Shown piece by piece: positions 24,086 through 35,550 of a stretch of DNA of 64,000 nucleotides. The stretch comes from Siphonodentalium dalli (Eukaryota; Mollusca; Scaphopoda; Gadilida; Siphonodentaliidae), in the NCBI GenBank assembly GCA_032622095.1, contig CP136065.1, positions 54,245,949-54,309,948 of the forward strand, written 5' to 3'. A model generated the notes under the pieces. That model did no database searches and was not told the origin of the DNA. It saw nothing but the letters and a program-made list of their open reading frames with translations. Within the stretch, counting starts at the first letter, position 1, and every line of letters begins with the position of its first letter. The translations under genes were made by a program, and so were the position numbers.

Positions 24086-24329
24086 TGCAACGATTAAGAA
24101 TATTAAACATGCTTTGTCTCATCTTACTTAATAACGATAATAATGAGAGTTTTATATAGCGATTAACCAATTACTTGCTCTAACACGATTTTAAACATTA
24201 CTTAAATAGCGTTTGTCTTATACATTTATTATTTATAGGTTGTGTTATTAATACAATTATGTAAATGAAATAAGACACATGCTTGGCCATGCTTTGTCTG
24301 ATACTTTGTTTGATGTCTTTCAAAGTTTA

Positions 24330-25012
24330 ACGTTTCTCTTCAAGCATCTTGTCAAACATTGGAAACTCAAATACATGTACCAGCCTCTCTTTCTGTGAAT
24401 CAAACAGGTCTCTTCAACTTGAGTTTCTAGTATAGTTATACACTGATTACATTACTTCGACTCTCTGATTGCTGGCATCAACGATGTTTTACGGACACAC
24501 TCGCAGAAATGCTATTGTTTGGGCATCTGGATATTATAGTTGCTTCTCAGCATTAAGTTTCTATAATTTGAATCCATAGTCCCAATTTTGATATGGACAA
24601 TCCATTATTGGGTGTGCACCGAGATAGTTTGAACACTGAAACCTGTCAAAACCGATACACTTACACTCCTTATGCTTTTTTGTCAAATCCCCTGTCACGT
24701 CCTGATAACACACACATGCAAATTTTATGAAGTTCATGGAACAGAATCGTCTAAAACTAACGTACATTTTAAGTAAATATGCATTACCATTTAATATAAA
24801 TTGTTATCCGCACGTGACAGGGGGTAGGTATTGTTATTTAATCTGTCTCTGTACCATGTATATTGGATGAGAGAATAAACATATATATCTGAAAAACACT
24901 TGTTCGGCTGTGAGCAATTTGTGTTCTCGTGCCCTGGGGCAGAACACCGTCCACGTATGTCTTTGTTCTGGTCATGGTTGTATTTTTGACACTTAGAATA
25001 CAGCAAAGAGGA
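24330..25012 (-). pseudogene. Non-LTR retrotransposon ORF1 (gag-like, zinc knuckles), broken
   Basis: RNA-binding ORF1 of a jockey/CR1-like element on the minus strand, with frameshifts and stops. In order: CQKYNHDQ (first knuckle), RCSAPGHENTNC (second knuckle, first Cys replaced by Arg), FQCSNYLGAHPIMDCP (third knuckle, second Cys replaced by Tyr), and a C-terminal piece FDSQKERLVHVFEFP ending at a stop near 24340. The same order and wording occur at 44850-45655. The 5' part is cut by a MITE at 25013-25403. No ORF2 follows; instead the 3' end of the element is found at 23213-23660. Confidence 0.72.
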
Positions 25013-25403
25013 TTATCCCTTTACCCAACAGAAGGGCCCTGTGCCAATGCATTCTCTTATATATGCGAGTCGACCATAGGTCGCCTCGCATATATAATAG
25101 AATGCATTGGCTTAACACATTAAAAATTATAAAATTGTTAAAGAATGTAAGAAAAAATGGTAAAAAAAGGATATATTTTAGGCCAATGCATTCTCTTATA
25201 TATGCGAGGCGACCTATGGTCGACTCGCATATATAAGAGAATGCATTGGCACAGGGCATAACTGTAATTATCACAATGTGATCAAGGAGCCGGTTCCAAT
25301 GATATCCATATTTGTATGGTTCTATTGAGACAGACCGAAGATATTTTAGGCTGTTGAAGCTTTATTTGGCCGGTTTTGGCCGTTTTGTTGGGTAAAGGGT
25401 TAT
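25013..25403. mobile_element. piggyBac-like MITE (family A), copy 4, flanked by TTAT
   Basis: 391 bp with the usual CCCTTTACCCAACA termini and hairpins at 25043-25111 and 25192-25260. The duplicated target is TTAT at both ends (25013-25016 and 25400-25403) and not TTAA. It sits just 5' of the zinc-knuckle codons of the ORF1 remnant, so it entered an already present retroelement. Confidence 0.87.
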
Positions 25404-25990
25404 ACAAACGTTGCCACAGGAATTCCATGTATACAACCTTTAACTACGGTGGATGTTGAGACCGATTGCATGACAGAACATAGCTGTCCAACAGTACTTT
25501 CTTACCATCAGTAGGTTTCGACACTATATGAACATTTGTGACTCCCTGAATATGAAACCAGATCAGCCAATATATCTGATTCAGACAGAGCAGATATATG
25601 ACCGGTTCTCAACAGCTCTGCTGCTATCAACCTTATGAGGAGTAACCAACACGTGTGTTTGAGCAAGATATATTAACTGTATAGGTGCGTAAGACCACAC
25701 ATTCTTCTAACTTTCTATAAGGAGAGAGTCATTTAGTGGTCTAGTCATGATTGGGATTGTCAGATGACAATTGTCCAGCAATACTTTGAAGCGTTTTATC
25801 AATGACGAATACAGAAGGTTGTTTGAAATTGGGATCAAAACTAAGAACCATATGCCTCAGCGTCGTTGGGACTTAACGTTGTTTTTTTTAGTTTAAGTTG
25901 CCAAATGAAAAGCAAATGATCGATTAATATACCAGCAGCTGCCTCGGATTACCATTAGAGTTATGGTCGGGCCAGAAACTGGTACATAGC
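25404..25990. other. Flank of disrupted ORF1; spacer
   Basis: The first bases probably belong to the ORF1 interrupted by the MITE. Beyond about 25500 I recognise nothing. Confidence 0.35.
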
Positions 25991-25999
25991 TGAAGCGGT

Positions 26000-26440
26000 G
26001 AGCCGTTTAGCCACTGCAGACTCCCGGTAACTCCCTATGATGAGACAGGCATGAAATGTATAATATGCAACATTCTACAATCATCAGCACGAGATACAAC
26101 GAAACAAGAGGCGACATAAACAATATACATGAATAAACAAAAGAAAAAAAACCCAAATAAATTGCAAATAACAAAAACAAAATACGACATATAACATAGC
26201 TTAATCTGAAACACGTGGAAATGCGTGACTAGCCGATTGGTTGAACAGGGTCAACTCAACCACCTGTTTTTGAAGCGACGTAGGACCGAAGTCGACCAAC
26301 CATTATCTAAGCCCGCAGATCGATGCCTCACGTAATACGGCCGCCCTAATTCTACAAAGACTCCTACATGGCCAGCGGCGTGCCACACTATAGGAGAGTC
26401 TTACCTATCGCAGTGGGCGGTATACGTATATTCTACCCCG
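26000..26440. repeat. Diverged copy of the retroelement 3' UTR repeat
   Basis: Shares with 33760-34365 the order CAACTCAACCAC, CGACGTAGGACCGAAG-like sequence and a TATCGCAGTGGG block. It is weakly similar overall. Confidence 0.45.
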
Positions 26441-26800
26441 GGATGGAGGACATTTGGTGATAAATTGGTTACTGACTGATCAAGGTGTCCATATTTAAAA
26501 TGTCTTGCCCTCTTATATGCCTTTCACATTGAATTTCCAAATACACGTGTTCCACATGGTACGCCTCAACATCTTCCAAGAGCATTTATTCTGAACGATT
26601 TCCCGGTGGCTAGGAAACTCCGGATACGTGCCTTTGAAACCCCATGGTGGTTTGGATCCTGTTTAGCAATCTTATCGGTATGTATACTTGGGTTCGCATC
26701 GCCTCGTAGGTCTCAAGCGCAGCCTTGTCCTGTGAGCGAATGAAACCAGCATGGTACAAAAGTCGTTTTCACTCTTGTGACGAGGTATATTATTCATTGA
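26441..26800 (+). repeat. Repeat family I, partial copy
   Basis: Has the landmarks TTGGTTACTGACTG, TTCCACATGGTACGCC and CAGCCTTGTCCTGTGAGCGAA. It ends in an expressed-looking TTTCACTCTTGTGACG stretch that is not coding. Confidence 0.65.
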
Positions 26801-26819
26801 CGTCATGTGTTATGTATAG

Positions 26820-26983
26820 ATAGAACCGCATGAGTGTCTGGATTTTGACGAAATTATCGCACGAGATTTGTTGGCGGAGCGATACCTCGAGTGCGGGACG
26901 TAGTCCTGCACGAGAGGTATTGCGTTCCGCCAACAAATCGAGTGCGATAATTCGTCAAAATCCAGACACTCATGCGGTTCTAT
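26820..26983. repeat. 164-bp near-perfect hairpin
   Basis: Arms of about 75 bp. The left arm starts ATAGAACCGCATGAGTGTCT and the right arm ends with its complement; the centre is near GGGACGTAGTCC. Only a few mismatches are visible. It may be a fold-back MITE or a source of a long hairpin RNA. Confidence 0.85.
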
Positions 26984-27410
26984 TTTTATTACATATCTCC
27001 GTATCATAGTACGTTGACTCACAATCGTACATCTCCGGTACAGAAAATGTGAATTCAATTGAGTTTTAACGGCATTTTAGGGTTAACGCGACAATCAGAC
27101 AGGGAGCCCGTCTTTCCGCGAGTGACCTTGACCCATCTTTAATGAAGCGTTTGAAATTCAATTCTGTGCCTCGACAAACTTATTCTTCAAATGAAACTAC
27201 TTGAATGAATCATCTCATCGATTGATCGCTTATTGTTTCTTTATTGTCGTGATTGAAAAAGTAAAAATAGTAACGGCGAGAACCAGTCTAAAAACACTGA
27301 ATGAAATAGTTCCGTCGACAGATTGCACTAGTGCGATTCTGAGAATTATCACACGCCTGGAAACTCGTGCGATCATGCGAATCACGTTGATATATATGTA
27401 ATAAACAACC

Positions 27411-27592
27411 TGTTCTCCCGACAAGCCGCACATTATCTGCTTAGAATATCACTTATTTTAGGTTGATAATCTGCTTAGAATCAAATCTAAACCTATTTTG
27501 AGTCGATAATGTGCTGAAAATGAGAGTGTTTTAGTCAAATTATCGACTCATAATGAGACCATTCTAAGCAGATTGTGTGCGCACAATGACAC
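27411..27592 (+). repeat. Repeat family F, copy 3 (truncated)
   Basis: Begins CCTGTTCTCCCGAC, includes the whole core hairpin, and stops after GCGCACAATGACAC. Confidence 0.7.
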
Positions 27593-28960
27593 CTTTCCAA
27601 ACTACACCGCAGTGGGGTCGGGGTATCCGCTCCAAATGACTTATAGACTTATACAGAAGTATAGAAACTCCGGAATCTGGCGTTAGTTGTCGGGTGCATA
27701 TACAACACAACTTGTAATGTTGGCGTGTCTAGCTTGAACATACAGGCCGGATGTCTTCCGCTCAGAATTTACTTTTGAGATAATTCCAGATTCCAACTGT
27801 CTAAACTCTAGTACCGCGTGCATATCATGTATAAGTGTGGGACATTCTCCATCTTTAGTGTCCCATAGGTCAAACCAGACTCAGATTCAGCTGGTATGCA
27901 TGCTTATCGTTGATTAAATTATGTGTTTGTGTTTTACTCCATTGTCCAGCGTTCTTGTCACACTAAACATATGGTAGTTACAACTTGGTCGTTTAAATGT
28001 ATATCGAATTTCATTATAAACTGCATATAGTACAGGATTCAATGAGATTACCTGTTACACTCTAATTTATACGAAAACAATTTAGCAATATTCGGACATA
28101 GTGAATTAATCTCACTCTAGAATGTATGCTATATGTTACACAAATACCAATAACTGCTTACTTCTTGTTCATAAGAAAGATGTACAATGTCAGCAATCTG
28201 TCACGGAAATGATGAACACGTTCAGTCAATTTGGAAAATGACTGGATTTTCTATGCAATTTGCAAATTGAACCAGGAATTGAACATAGACTGTCTAAAAT
28301 TTCAGGCATTATACCAATTGGCTGATTTAGGACAACATATATGCGCAGACATATTTTACACCATGCTTGCCGGTAACCTCTGAGAGTTAATGCGCGGATA
28401 TAATCTCCAGACAATTACATCTGGACGCAAACACAGACTCAGAATAGTGTAGTGTCTTAAAGCGTCTCAGAACGTGATAAACTACACATCCCAGTATGAT
28501 GGCAAATCGATGACCACGCGTCGCCTCCATTGTCCACGGTATTACCGGACATTATGGTATTGGCCGCATGATCGAAGCAAGGTGATTTACTCAGTATCGA
28601 CAGAGTTCTGGCGCCAATAGTGATCGTCTTATTATATTATAGCTAGAATTTGGACAACCCCGCTAAATAAATACGCTATTTATTTAACAGCTACAATTGG
28701 ATATAGTACACCATTAAACTGATAACAATATCTGCGCTTGTCTCAAGTGATTTCGTTTGTTGTTGGCCCCCTTGTCGAACCTTAGAAGACAAATTGATGT
28801 TCAGCTTGGTGGCCAACGTTCGACCTGATTGATCATACGCAAACATTAAGACGTGTTTTGGAACGTGATTATCTATCCGATGTTCTGTTTACAAATTAAC
28901 ATCTGCAGACAAAGTATGATTGGTCATTTAGTGCTCACATCGTATCAACCAGCCTTATCG
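27593..28960. other. Intronic spacer; nothing recognised
   Basis: A fragment near 27615-27685 resembles family I (TATAGAAACTCCGGAA). Otherwise there is no coding or repeat signal. Confidence 0.4.
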
Positions 28961-30844
28961 GTTTTTTTTTTACATTTGTTCCTTATTTGCGCTTCAGTGC
29001 AAACTAATTACATTTGTTTTTCATTTTCATTTCCGCTTCAGCATAAATCATTTGCGCTAATGCGGATTAAGTAATTCCACCTAATATTATGAGTCCTAAC
29101 AATTCACATTTGTCAGCATCATCAGTATTATCAAGTTTGAATGATGTCATCGGGGGGGGGGTGGGAATCACAGTCTGGATTAAACTACATACCCACATAT
29201 AAAAAATAGTGGGTCTGACGACCTTTCGTTCAATTTTCATTTCCCAAACCCGGGATTCCTTGTAATTACCGCCAATCAAAACTTAGCTCCAAGAAATGTG
29301 TGCCCCAATAAAAAACTAGTAACATGTCACGTGCTCTCGGTGTGGAAATTCCGAAGGTGTGACTAAATGTTGTTAAAATAGTATCCACGACGTCATGTTA
29401 TACCGGAAGAGAAATTCACAAATCGACAAATAAAGTAGATTGTTGACGAGCGGTCGAAAGTTTAAAATCAAGAATCACCGGAAGTTGGATTGCAGGCAAC
29501 TGTAATTAGGGTACAACTGGCCAATCTTTGGGGCTAATAATACGGCTGTGTAAGGTCGGGAGCGTTTCGGTGGGGTTGGTGGTACAATTGCGTTGTTCTT
29601 CGCTCGTTTTGGCTGCGGTGGTACTACTGCCGATACTGGGGAACTGATAGATCGTTTTGTTATGTCATTTAACTTTTTTTTAGTTCTGTAGTTGTTTTAG
29701 CAGATAATCCCGACATTCATGTATTTTTTATTCGTGGTCGTTGATTTGTGTTATTTTTTTGACAACATGGGCGACAAATCGCCTGGCCAATCTAAAAAAT
29801 AATTCGTTCTGAGTCCAAGAGATCCACATAAATTGACATTTGTTATAATTTCAAGAAGATCTGTCTTAGTTATTGTACATATTATTTTGGATCGCGGAAG
29901 CTAGCTGTTTCCCTTTATTGTCAGTAAAACAACCGCCGAACGAAAAGTCACAAACCCTGCAACTATTAATTCCGATTCTTAGAATCGGCTTCAGAGGGTT
30001 GAAGCGGCCATGACGGCACTGGCGCGTGACCATGTTTACGCCTGTCAATCACAACTAATTTCAGATTTATATTTAGTGTGGTGTGACGTAATTTGGGGGA
30101 AGCCCACAACCGTTCAGAAATGAAAAGTTGATGGGAATGCAATAGACTCAGTATCAGTATGAATCTGAGTGTATGTTTAAATAGACTGGGGGAATCACTG
30201 CATATAAATCGGTATTTCCGCTTCAGCGCAAATGAATTACGCTTCATGGTGAATGTGATGTATTTGCGTTTGAACGCAAATAATTTGCGCCGCTTGTCAG
30301 TGCAAATGAGTTATGTTTCAGCGTATATATCAAATAATGCTTATTAGTTTTGTTTAAGCTCAAATATAAGAAATACATCTAAAACAGTAATCACATGAAA
30401 ACCGCCGGTATTATCTGAAAACGATGTTTAAATCCGGTACACATTTTCATGCACCCCTGTAAACTATCTTGGTAGCGATAGGAATCATTACGAACGAACC
30501 TCCATTATAATTCATTAAACAAACAAAGATGGCTTGATCGGTAATAGCACACGAGTGTCATGTGTTAAATGTCGGTTGAGCTGCAATGTCGGTTCCCTTA
30601 TATATACGACGCATGTGTGGACACATAACTGCTTAACAAGTGTATATAGCTTCAAGAACAGTAGACGTATTCAATATAGGTCTGACTAGTTTATAGTCCG
30701 GCTGTGCTGGGCGGGAATCAACGACATGATACCCGTGATTGTCGCTATATAAGATAGACGGTGGTTGGATATGATTATCCAATCGAAGATATTTGACCAC
30801 AACGGATCGAATCTTGACGGACAAACATCCGTCCAATGTAGTGA
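28961..30844. other. Spacer with scattered CGCTTCAGCGCAAAT motifs and a poly-G run
   Basis: The motif CGCTTCAG(C/T)GCAAA and variants recur at 28989-29070 and 30211-30330, often with AATTA, hinting at a decayed short repeat. A poly-G tract is at 29151-29160. No gene seen. Confidence 0.45.
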
Positions 30845-31091
30845 TACGATCTCTTCTTGTTTTTGTGACTAGACATGTGTTATCGTACGATCTCTTCTTG
30901 TTTTTGTGACTAGACAGGTGTTATCGTACGATCTCTTCTTGTTTTTGTGACTAGACATGTGTTATCGTACGATCTCTTCTTGTTTTTGTGACTAGACATG
31001 TGTTATCGTACGATCTCTTCTTGTTTTTGTGACTAGACATGTGTTATCGTACGATCTCTTCTTGTTTTTGTGACTAGACGTGTGTTATCGT
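30845..31091 (+). repeat. 41-bp minisatellite, six copies
   Basis: Unit starts ACGATCTCTTCTTG and ends GTGTTATCGT. Copies begin at 30846, 30887, 30928, 30969, 31010 and 31051 with only one or two differences, so it is recent. The units abut, with no unique spacers. Confidence 0.95.
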
Positions 31092-31659
31092 AATATTATC
31101 GCAGTTTTAACAGGCACGACGTGGTCCGAGACCTGGCGAAAAAACAGTCTTAACATTTCTGGAGTTTAACTGCTTGTTCTACAGAGCTGTACCGTGTTGA
31201 TATCAATCGGTCAGCCTATAAATAAATCTGTTTTGCCTCATTCGTTTGTTTACAACAGTGATAGATGTATCCAGTCGCACTAGCGAATAGTTATGTATTT
31301 TCAAGACAGTTTTAATGATAAGATGTCCTATACATGTATAGTAACTGTACCGATCGACCAAATCCCTGATGTTTCTAGAAAGATCGCACATCGGCATTTA
31401 TGTTGACCAAACGATGTGTGTGATACTCGTTTCATTGATCACTATTTCACAGGAGAGTTAGTTCGTGTTATTCTTCAAAAGGTCGGGAAATCTTCGGGGA
31501 ATTGCGGCACTGCCATCACGCGTCACGGATAAGGGTCCACCTGTGCCATGTGTTCAGTGCGGGGTTTTCTGTTTTCAAGTTCTGCATCTGTTGTATATAT
31601 TCGTATGGTTCGTCGTCCTTTCGGACGATATGCCATGCACGCACCAAATTGCAATTATT

Positions 31660-31905
31660 CGTTCTTCCAAAAATCAGAAGATTATCTGCTTATAATAATG
31701 TTTTTTAGGTAGATAATCTGCTTAGAATCGCCTCATTATCAGTCGATAATGTGCTGAAAAAAGAAATATTTAGTCACATTATCGACTCATAAGGAGGCGA
31801 TTCTAATCAGATTATGTGCGGACAATGACACAAATATGCCAACTACCTATTTTATATTATAGGTCGATTATGGGCATATTTCCGTCAGGATATGTTGACA
31901 AATTT
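31660..31905 (+). repeat. Repeat family F, copy 4
   Basis: Has the core hairpin (GATAATCTGCTTAGAATCGCC and complement) and the end GGTCGATTATGGGCATATTTCC. The middle part, GTGTACGCTCTTTAAC, is deleted. Confidence 0.7.
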
Positions 31906-32688
31906 GTCCCAATAACTTGCCAGCATTTGCAAACATTTCAACAATTTGTCTTCTCTTTGTCTAACTTATTATCTGACCGTCAAGGAGTAGACCAGTCTAA
32001 TTTCTTTTAAAACTGAAAGGCGTAATTCATTCCGAAGTGAGTGAGTCAAATGACGTGTTTACTGGGTGATCATGAGGGAACTGCGTTCTGTTTCCTATTA
32101 GGGAGCCATGAAACTGTCGTCCAGGAAAATATAAATCGCAGTCTGCTTCCATTTGATTAAAATGCCCCATCACAGCTTCCGTGCCAAAATTGTTGACTCC
32201 ATGACGAATGGAGCTTCTCTTGTTTAATATTACTCAGATTAGTCTGATGTTTTGCGATGTTCGAGTTGAAGGAGCTGTCTGTGCTATATCAGGAGTAACG
32301 CCCGCGCTGGAACCTAATTACAGCGCACGCACAAATCAATCACACATCCGCGTAAGAATTTTTTCATGCTGAGTGCTCATTTCCCCCTTTCAAATTGGAG
32401 CCAATGTTCTGAAAGATAGCATGCAGTCAGCGTTGTTAATTCCCAAGTTCGTCTTTGCCACAGGACAAATATTGGTCTGCTACATAAACCTAAATTCCCT
32501 AAAGATGGCGCTGCATGATGTGACGATTTTGTCTACCCTCACAGTATCAGTACCTCACAGTACGAAACACCTGATGTCACTGAACTGCATTCGAAGCAAA
32601 CCAGACTCAATTTATAAACTCTAGCTACTATTGAAATTCAAAGGGAGGTAATTCATGGGTCCGAAACAGCACATATTTCAGATATGCT
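31906..32688. other. Spacer; nothing recognised
   Basis: A frame at 32373-32624 has no recognised domain or splice support. No repeats noted. Confidence 0.35.
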
Positions 32689-33190
32689 TTAAAGGCACGT
32701 GAGGCCTTAGTTGTCGAAAATATTCATATTTGTTCCAATCACCGTAAACAGAAAAACATTAAAATGCATACAGTTTCGTTCATATATACCATGACTATCG
32801 CGTAAACAGCATGTTATCATAAAGACCTAATATATTTTACCTAAGCAAGAGCCTGATTGTGTTACAGAAGACAGCACAATGCTACTGGCTAATCACACAA
32901 AAATGGCATAAACGCTCTTTATTTATTCCATATAAGGAATTCACCCACAAAGAACGCTCTTTATGTTTACCATCATAATATAAACAAACACCAGAAAAGT
33001 TACTTTTTATGCTTTTGTTTACATAACAATGGTCAAACAAATGACAATAACATACTGTTTATGCGATATTTCTTATTTGTATAGGGACAAAGTCTGTCTA
33101 CATTTTGATGTTCTTTCTGTTTGTGGCGGTTTTTTACGGGTGGAAATATTTTTACAGGATACCCACCGCCAAGGCCAACCGTACCTTTAA
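32689..33190 (+). mobile_element. T2/Kolobok-like MITE, left member of a head-to-head pair
   Basis: From TTAAAGGCACGTGAGGCC to GGCCAACCGTACCTTTAA. About 500 bp, no ORF. It shares its right-hand TTAA with the next copy. Confidence 0.88.
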
Positions 33191-33686
33191 AGGTACGGTT
33201 GGCCTTGGCGGTGGGTATCCTGTGAAAATATTTCCACCCGTCAAAAACCGCCACAAACAGAAAGAAAACAAAATGTAGACAGACTTTGTCCGTATACAAA
33301 TAAGAAATATCGCATAAACAGTATGTTAGTCTCATATGTTTGATCATTGTTATGTAAACAAAGGCATAAAAAGTTACTTTTCTGGTGTTGTTTATATTAT
33401 GATGATAAACATAAAGAGCGTTCTTTGTTGGTGAATTCCTGATATGGAACGAATAAAGAGCGTTTATGCCATTTGTGTGTGATTAGCCGGCAGTATTGTG
33501 CTGTCTTCTGTAACACAATCAGGCTCTTGCTTAGGTAAAATATAGTAAATCTTTATGATAACATGCTGTTTACGCGATGGTCATGGTATATATGAACGAA
33601 ACTGTATGCGTTTTAATGTTTTTCTGTTTACGGTGATTGGAACAAATATGAATATTTTCAACAACTAAGGCCTCACGTGCCTTTAA
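33187..33686 (-). mobile_element. T2/Kolobok-like MITE, right member of the pair
   Basis: Inverted copy starting TTAAAGGTACGGTTGGCC and ending GTGCCTTTAA. Roughly 95% identical to the left copy. The axis of symmetry is between 33188 and 33189, and both arms are the same length. Confidence 0.88.
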
Positions 33687-33759
33687 GATATGTTTAAACT
33701 AAAAAAAATCACGTCCTTCATATTGATCTATTATATTATATAGTATACCAACAAAACTT

Positions 33760-34365
33760 ATTCATGAAGAACAGAAACAGAATATATAATCAAGAACTGA
33801 CTAGTCTGCAAACATAATCTAGAAATATAACATTAGAATGATCATATAGGAGTAATAAATAACCAATGGCAAATTAAATTTACAAAGGCTTCACATCGAA
33901 ATAGTCAAACTAGTTTACAGTGTCTGATCTGTCATTGCCAAGATATTTATAATATGTGTTGAATCTGGCGTGGTTTATCATTGCATCAAATTGACAGACG
34001 GTTGGGTGGATGAAAGCTACGAGAATTATCTTTACCATTCAAAGCCATACTTCTGGCACCTAAACACCACAAAGGGGATAGTACACATTTAGTCACTAAT
34101 GGCAGTCTCATGTGTCCAACCTTCTACCCCGGGTGTTGAGCCGGCTGAAGATCCGAATAGCCCTTTCAACTCAACCACTCGCCCCGGACCGATGTAGGAT
34201 GGAAGTAGAACCATGAGCTAAGCCGTACCACAGGTTCATGCATCATATTATATGGATCGCCATGTAGTACCACCATGATTCATACACGAACGTTCGTGTG
34301 ATTCACTCCACGGTAAACTGGGGACGCCTATCCCTCGCAGTGGGGCGATAGACATCCAGTTTGCG
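33760..34365. repeat. Retroelement 3' UTR-type repeat, partial
   Basis: Shares with 23213-23660 and 44374-44825 the block TTCAAGAACTGACTAGT-like, CACATCGAAATA and (in this copy) a following stretch with CTCGCCCCGGACCGATGTAGG. The (ATCA)n tail is not present. Confidence 0.5.
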
Positions 34366-35191
34366 GAGAAACGTTGGGTTCACTGTTGAAAATATTGATA
34401 TTGCATAAGGCCGACCAGGGCAAAACCACATGCGTGTATCGATGTTGTTTCCATCGGCATGTAAATATTTCACATTTAGTTAGTGTAACCAAAACGAAGG
34501 ATCCTACACGAGTACTTCATTAACTTATACTCGTTCGGATGAACAATTTAACACAGAGACCGGAAAGCCTCCAGATTATTATACAGGGACCTATGGGCAG
34601 TATACGTTCCGCTCGACGTTATTATAGATCTTAGGCTGGATCTGATAATCTTTGGGGAGGTCTGATGTAGCTAGTGAGACCCCAGACGGTTCAGCTGATC
34701 CCAATACTCATCTCAGACCAGCGTGCGAATTAACACACTCCTCGTTTGAGCTTATACGTCTTTGCTAATGGTTTTCTTACCACCATATATCTAAGCCGGA
34801 TGGGTTTGCTATCGATTAGAAGTTTAGAGGAAAAATTGATGCCCCTCGTGTGGAGAAAACCACGATAAATAACCCCGTGCTCGAAATTTATTCTTTTCTG
34901 TAATTGGCTTATACGTTGTCCGCAGAGACCATGGTGTTTCGTTGAAATCGTTTACCGCCGGCGTATTTCAACATCTATACAGCCAATATCTACGGACAAA
35001 TTAGAATCGAGATATAGAATTTCTCTAAACTGACAAACAGCGTGAGAGTTACTGCTATTCAAATAGTGTTTTCCCATTCGGCATATAGGCCATGGCATGA
35101 TCAACATCAATAGACAACTCAGTTCTAGTTTCCTTCCACACAAACCACCTTGTAATGTCGGATAGTTGGTAAATTGAGGAGACTTGGACAG
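34366..35191. other. Spacer; nothing recognised
   Basis: A minus-strand frame (34952-35260) runs into a family F repeat and has no recognised domain. Confidence 0.35.
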
Positions 35192-35550
35192 TCCTGTTCT
35201 CCCGAAAATCAGCGCATTATCTGATTCTAGTAGAACGTGTTTTAGGTGGATAATCTGCATAAAATTGCGTCATTTTGAGTCGAAATGTGCGGAAAATGAG
35301 AACAATTTAGTCACATTATCGACTTATAATGAGGCAATCCTGAGCAGATTATATGCGGACAATAGCACAAATCACGACTGATCAGGTGTACGCTATTTAA
35401 CACGTGTTTTCCCTGTGGCCCGCGCAAAAAAACAAAATGACGGATAATAGTCCATTATGGGGTTATTTCAAAATAAAATAGTCACATTATCTTACCTGTT
35501 TCACATTATAGGCCGATTATGTGCGTATTTTTGCGAGTATCTGTTGGTCA
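35192..35550 (+). repeat. Repeat family F, copy 5
   Basis: Starts CCTGTTCTCCCGAAAATC and includes the core hairpin, GTGTACGCTATTTAACACG and the end GATTATGTGCGTATTTTTGCG. This is an almost full-length member. Confidence 0.72.

Noticed and set aside
30845-31091. Possible CRISPR-like array
   Set aside because: Units are contiguous 41-bp repeats without spacers, in eukaryotic DNA.
33033-33347. 104-codon ORF
   Set aside because: It crosses the centre of the head-to-head MITE pair and is a chance frame of the palindrome.
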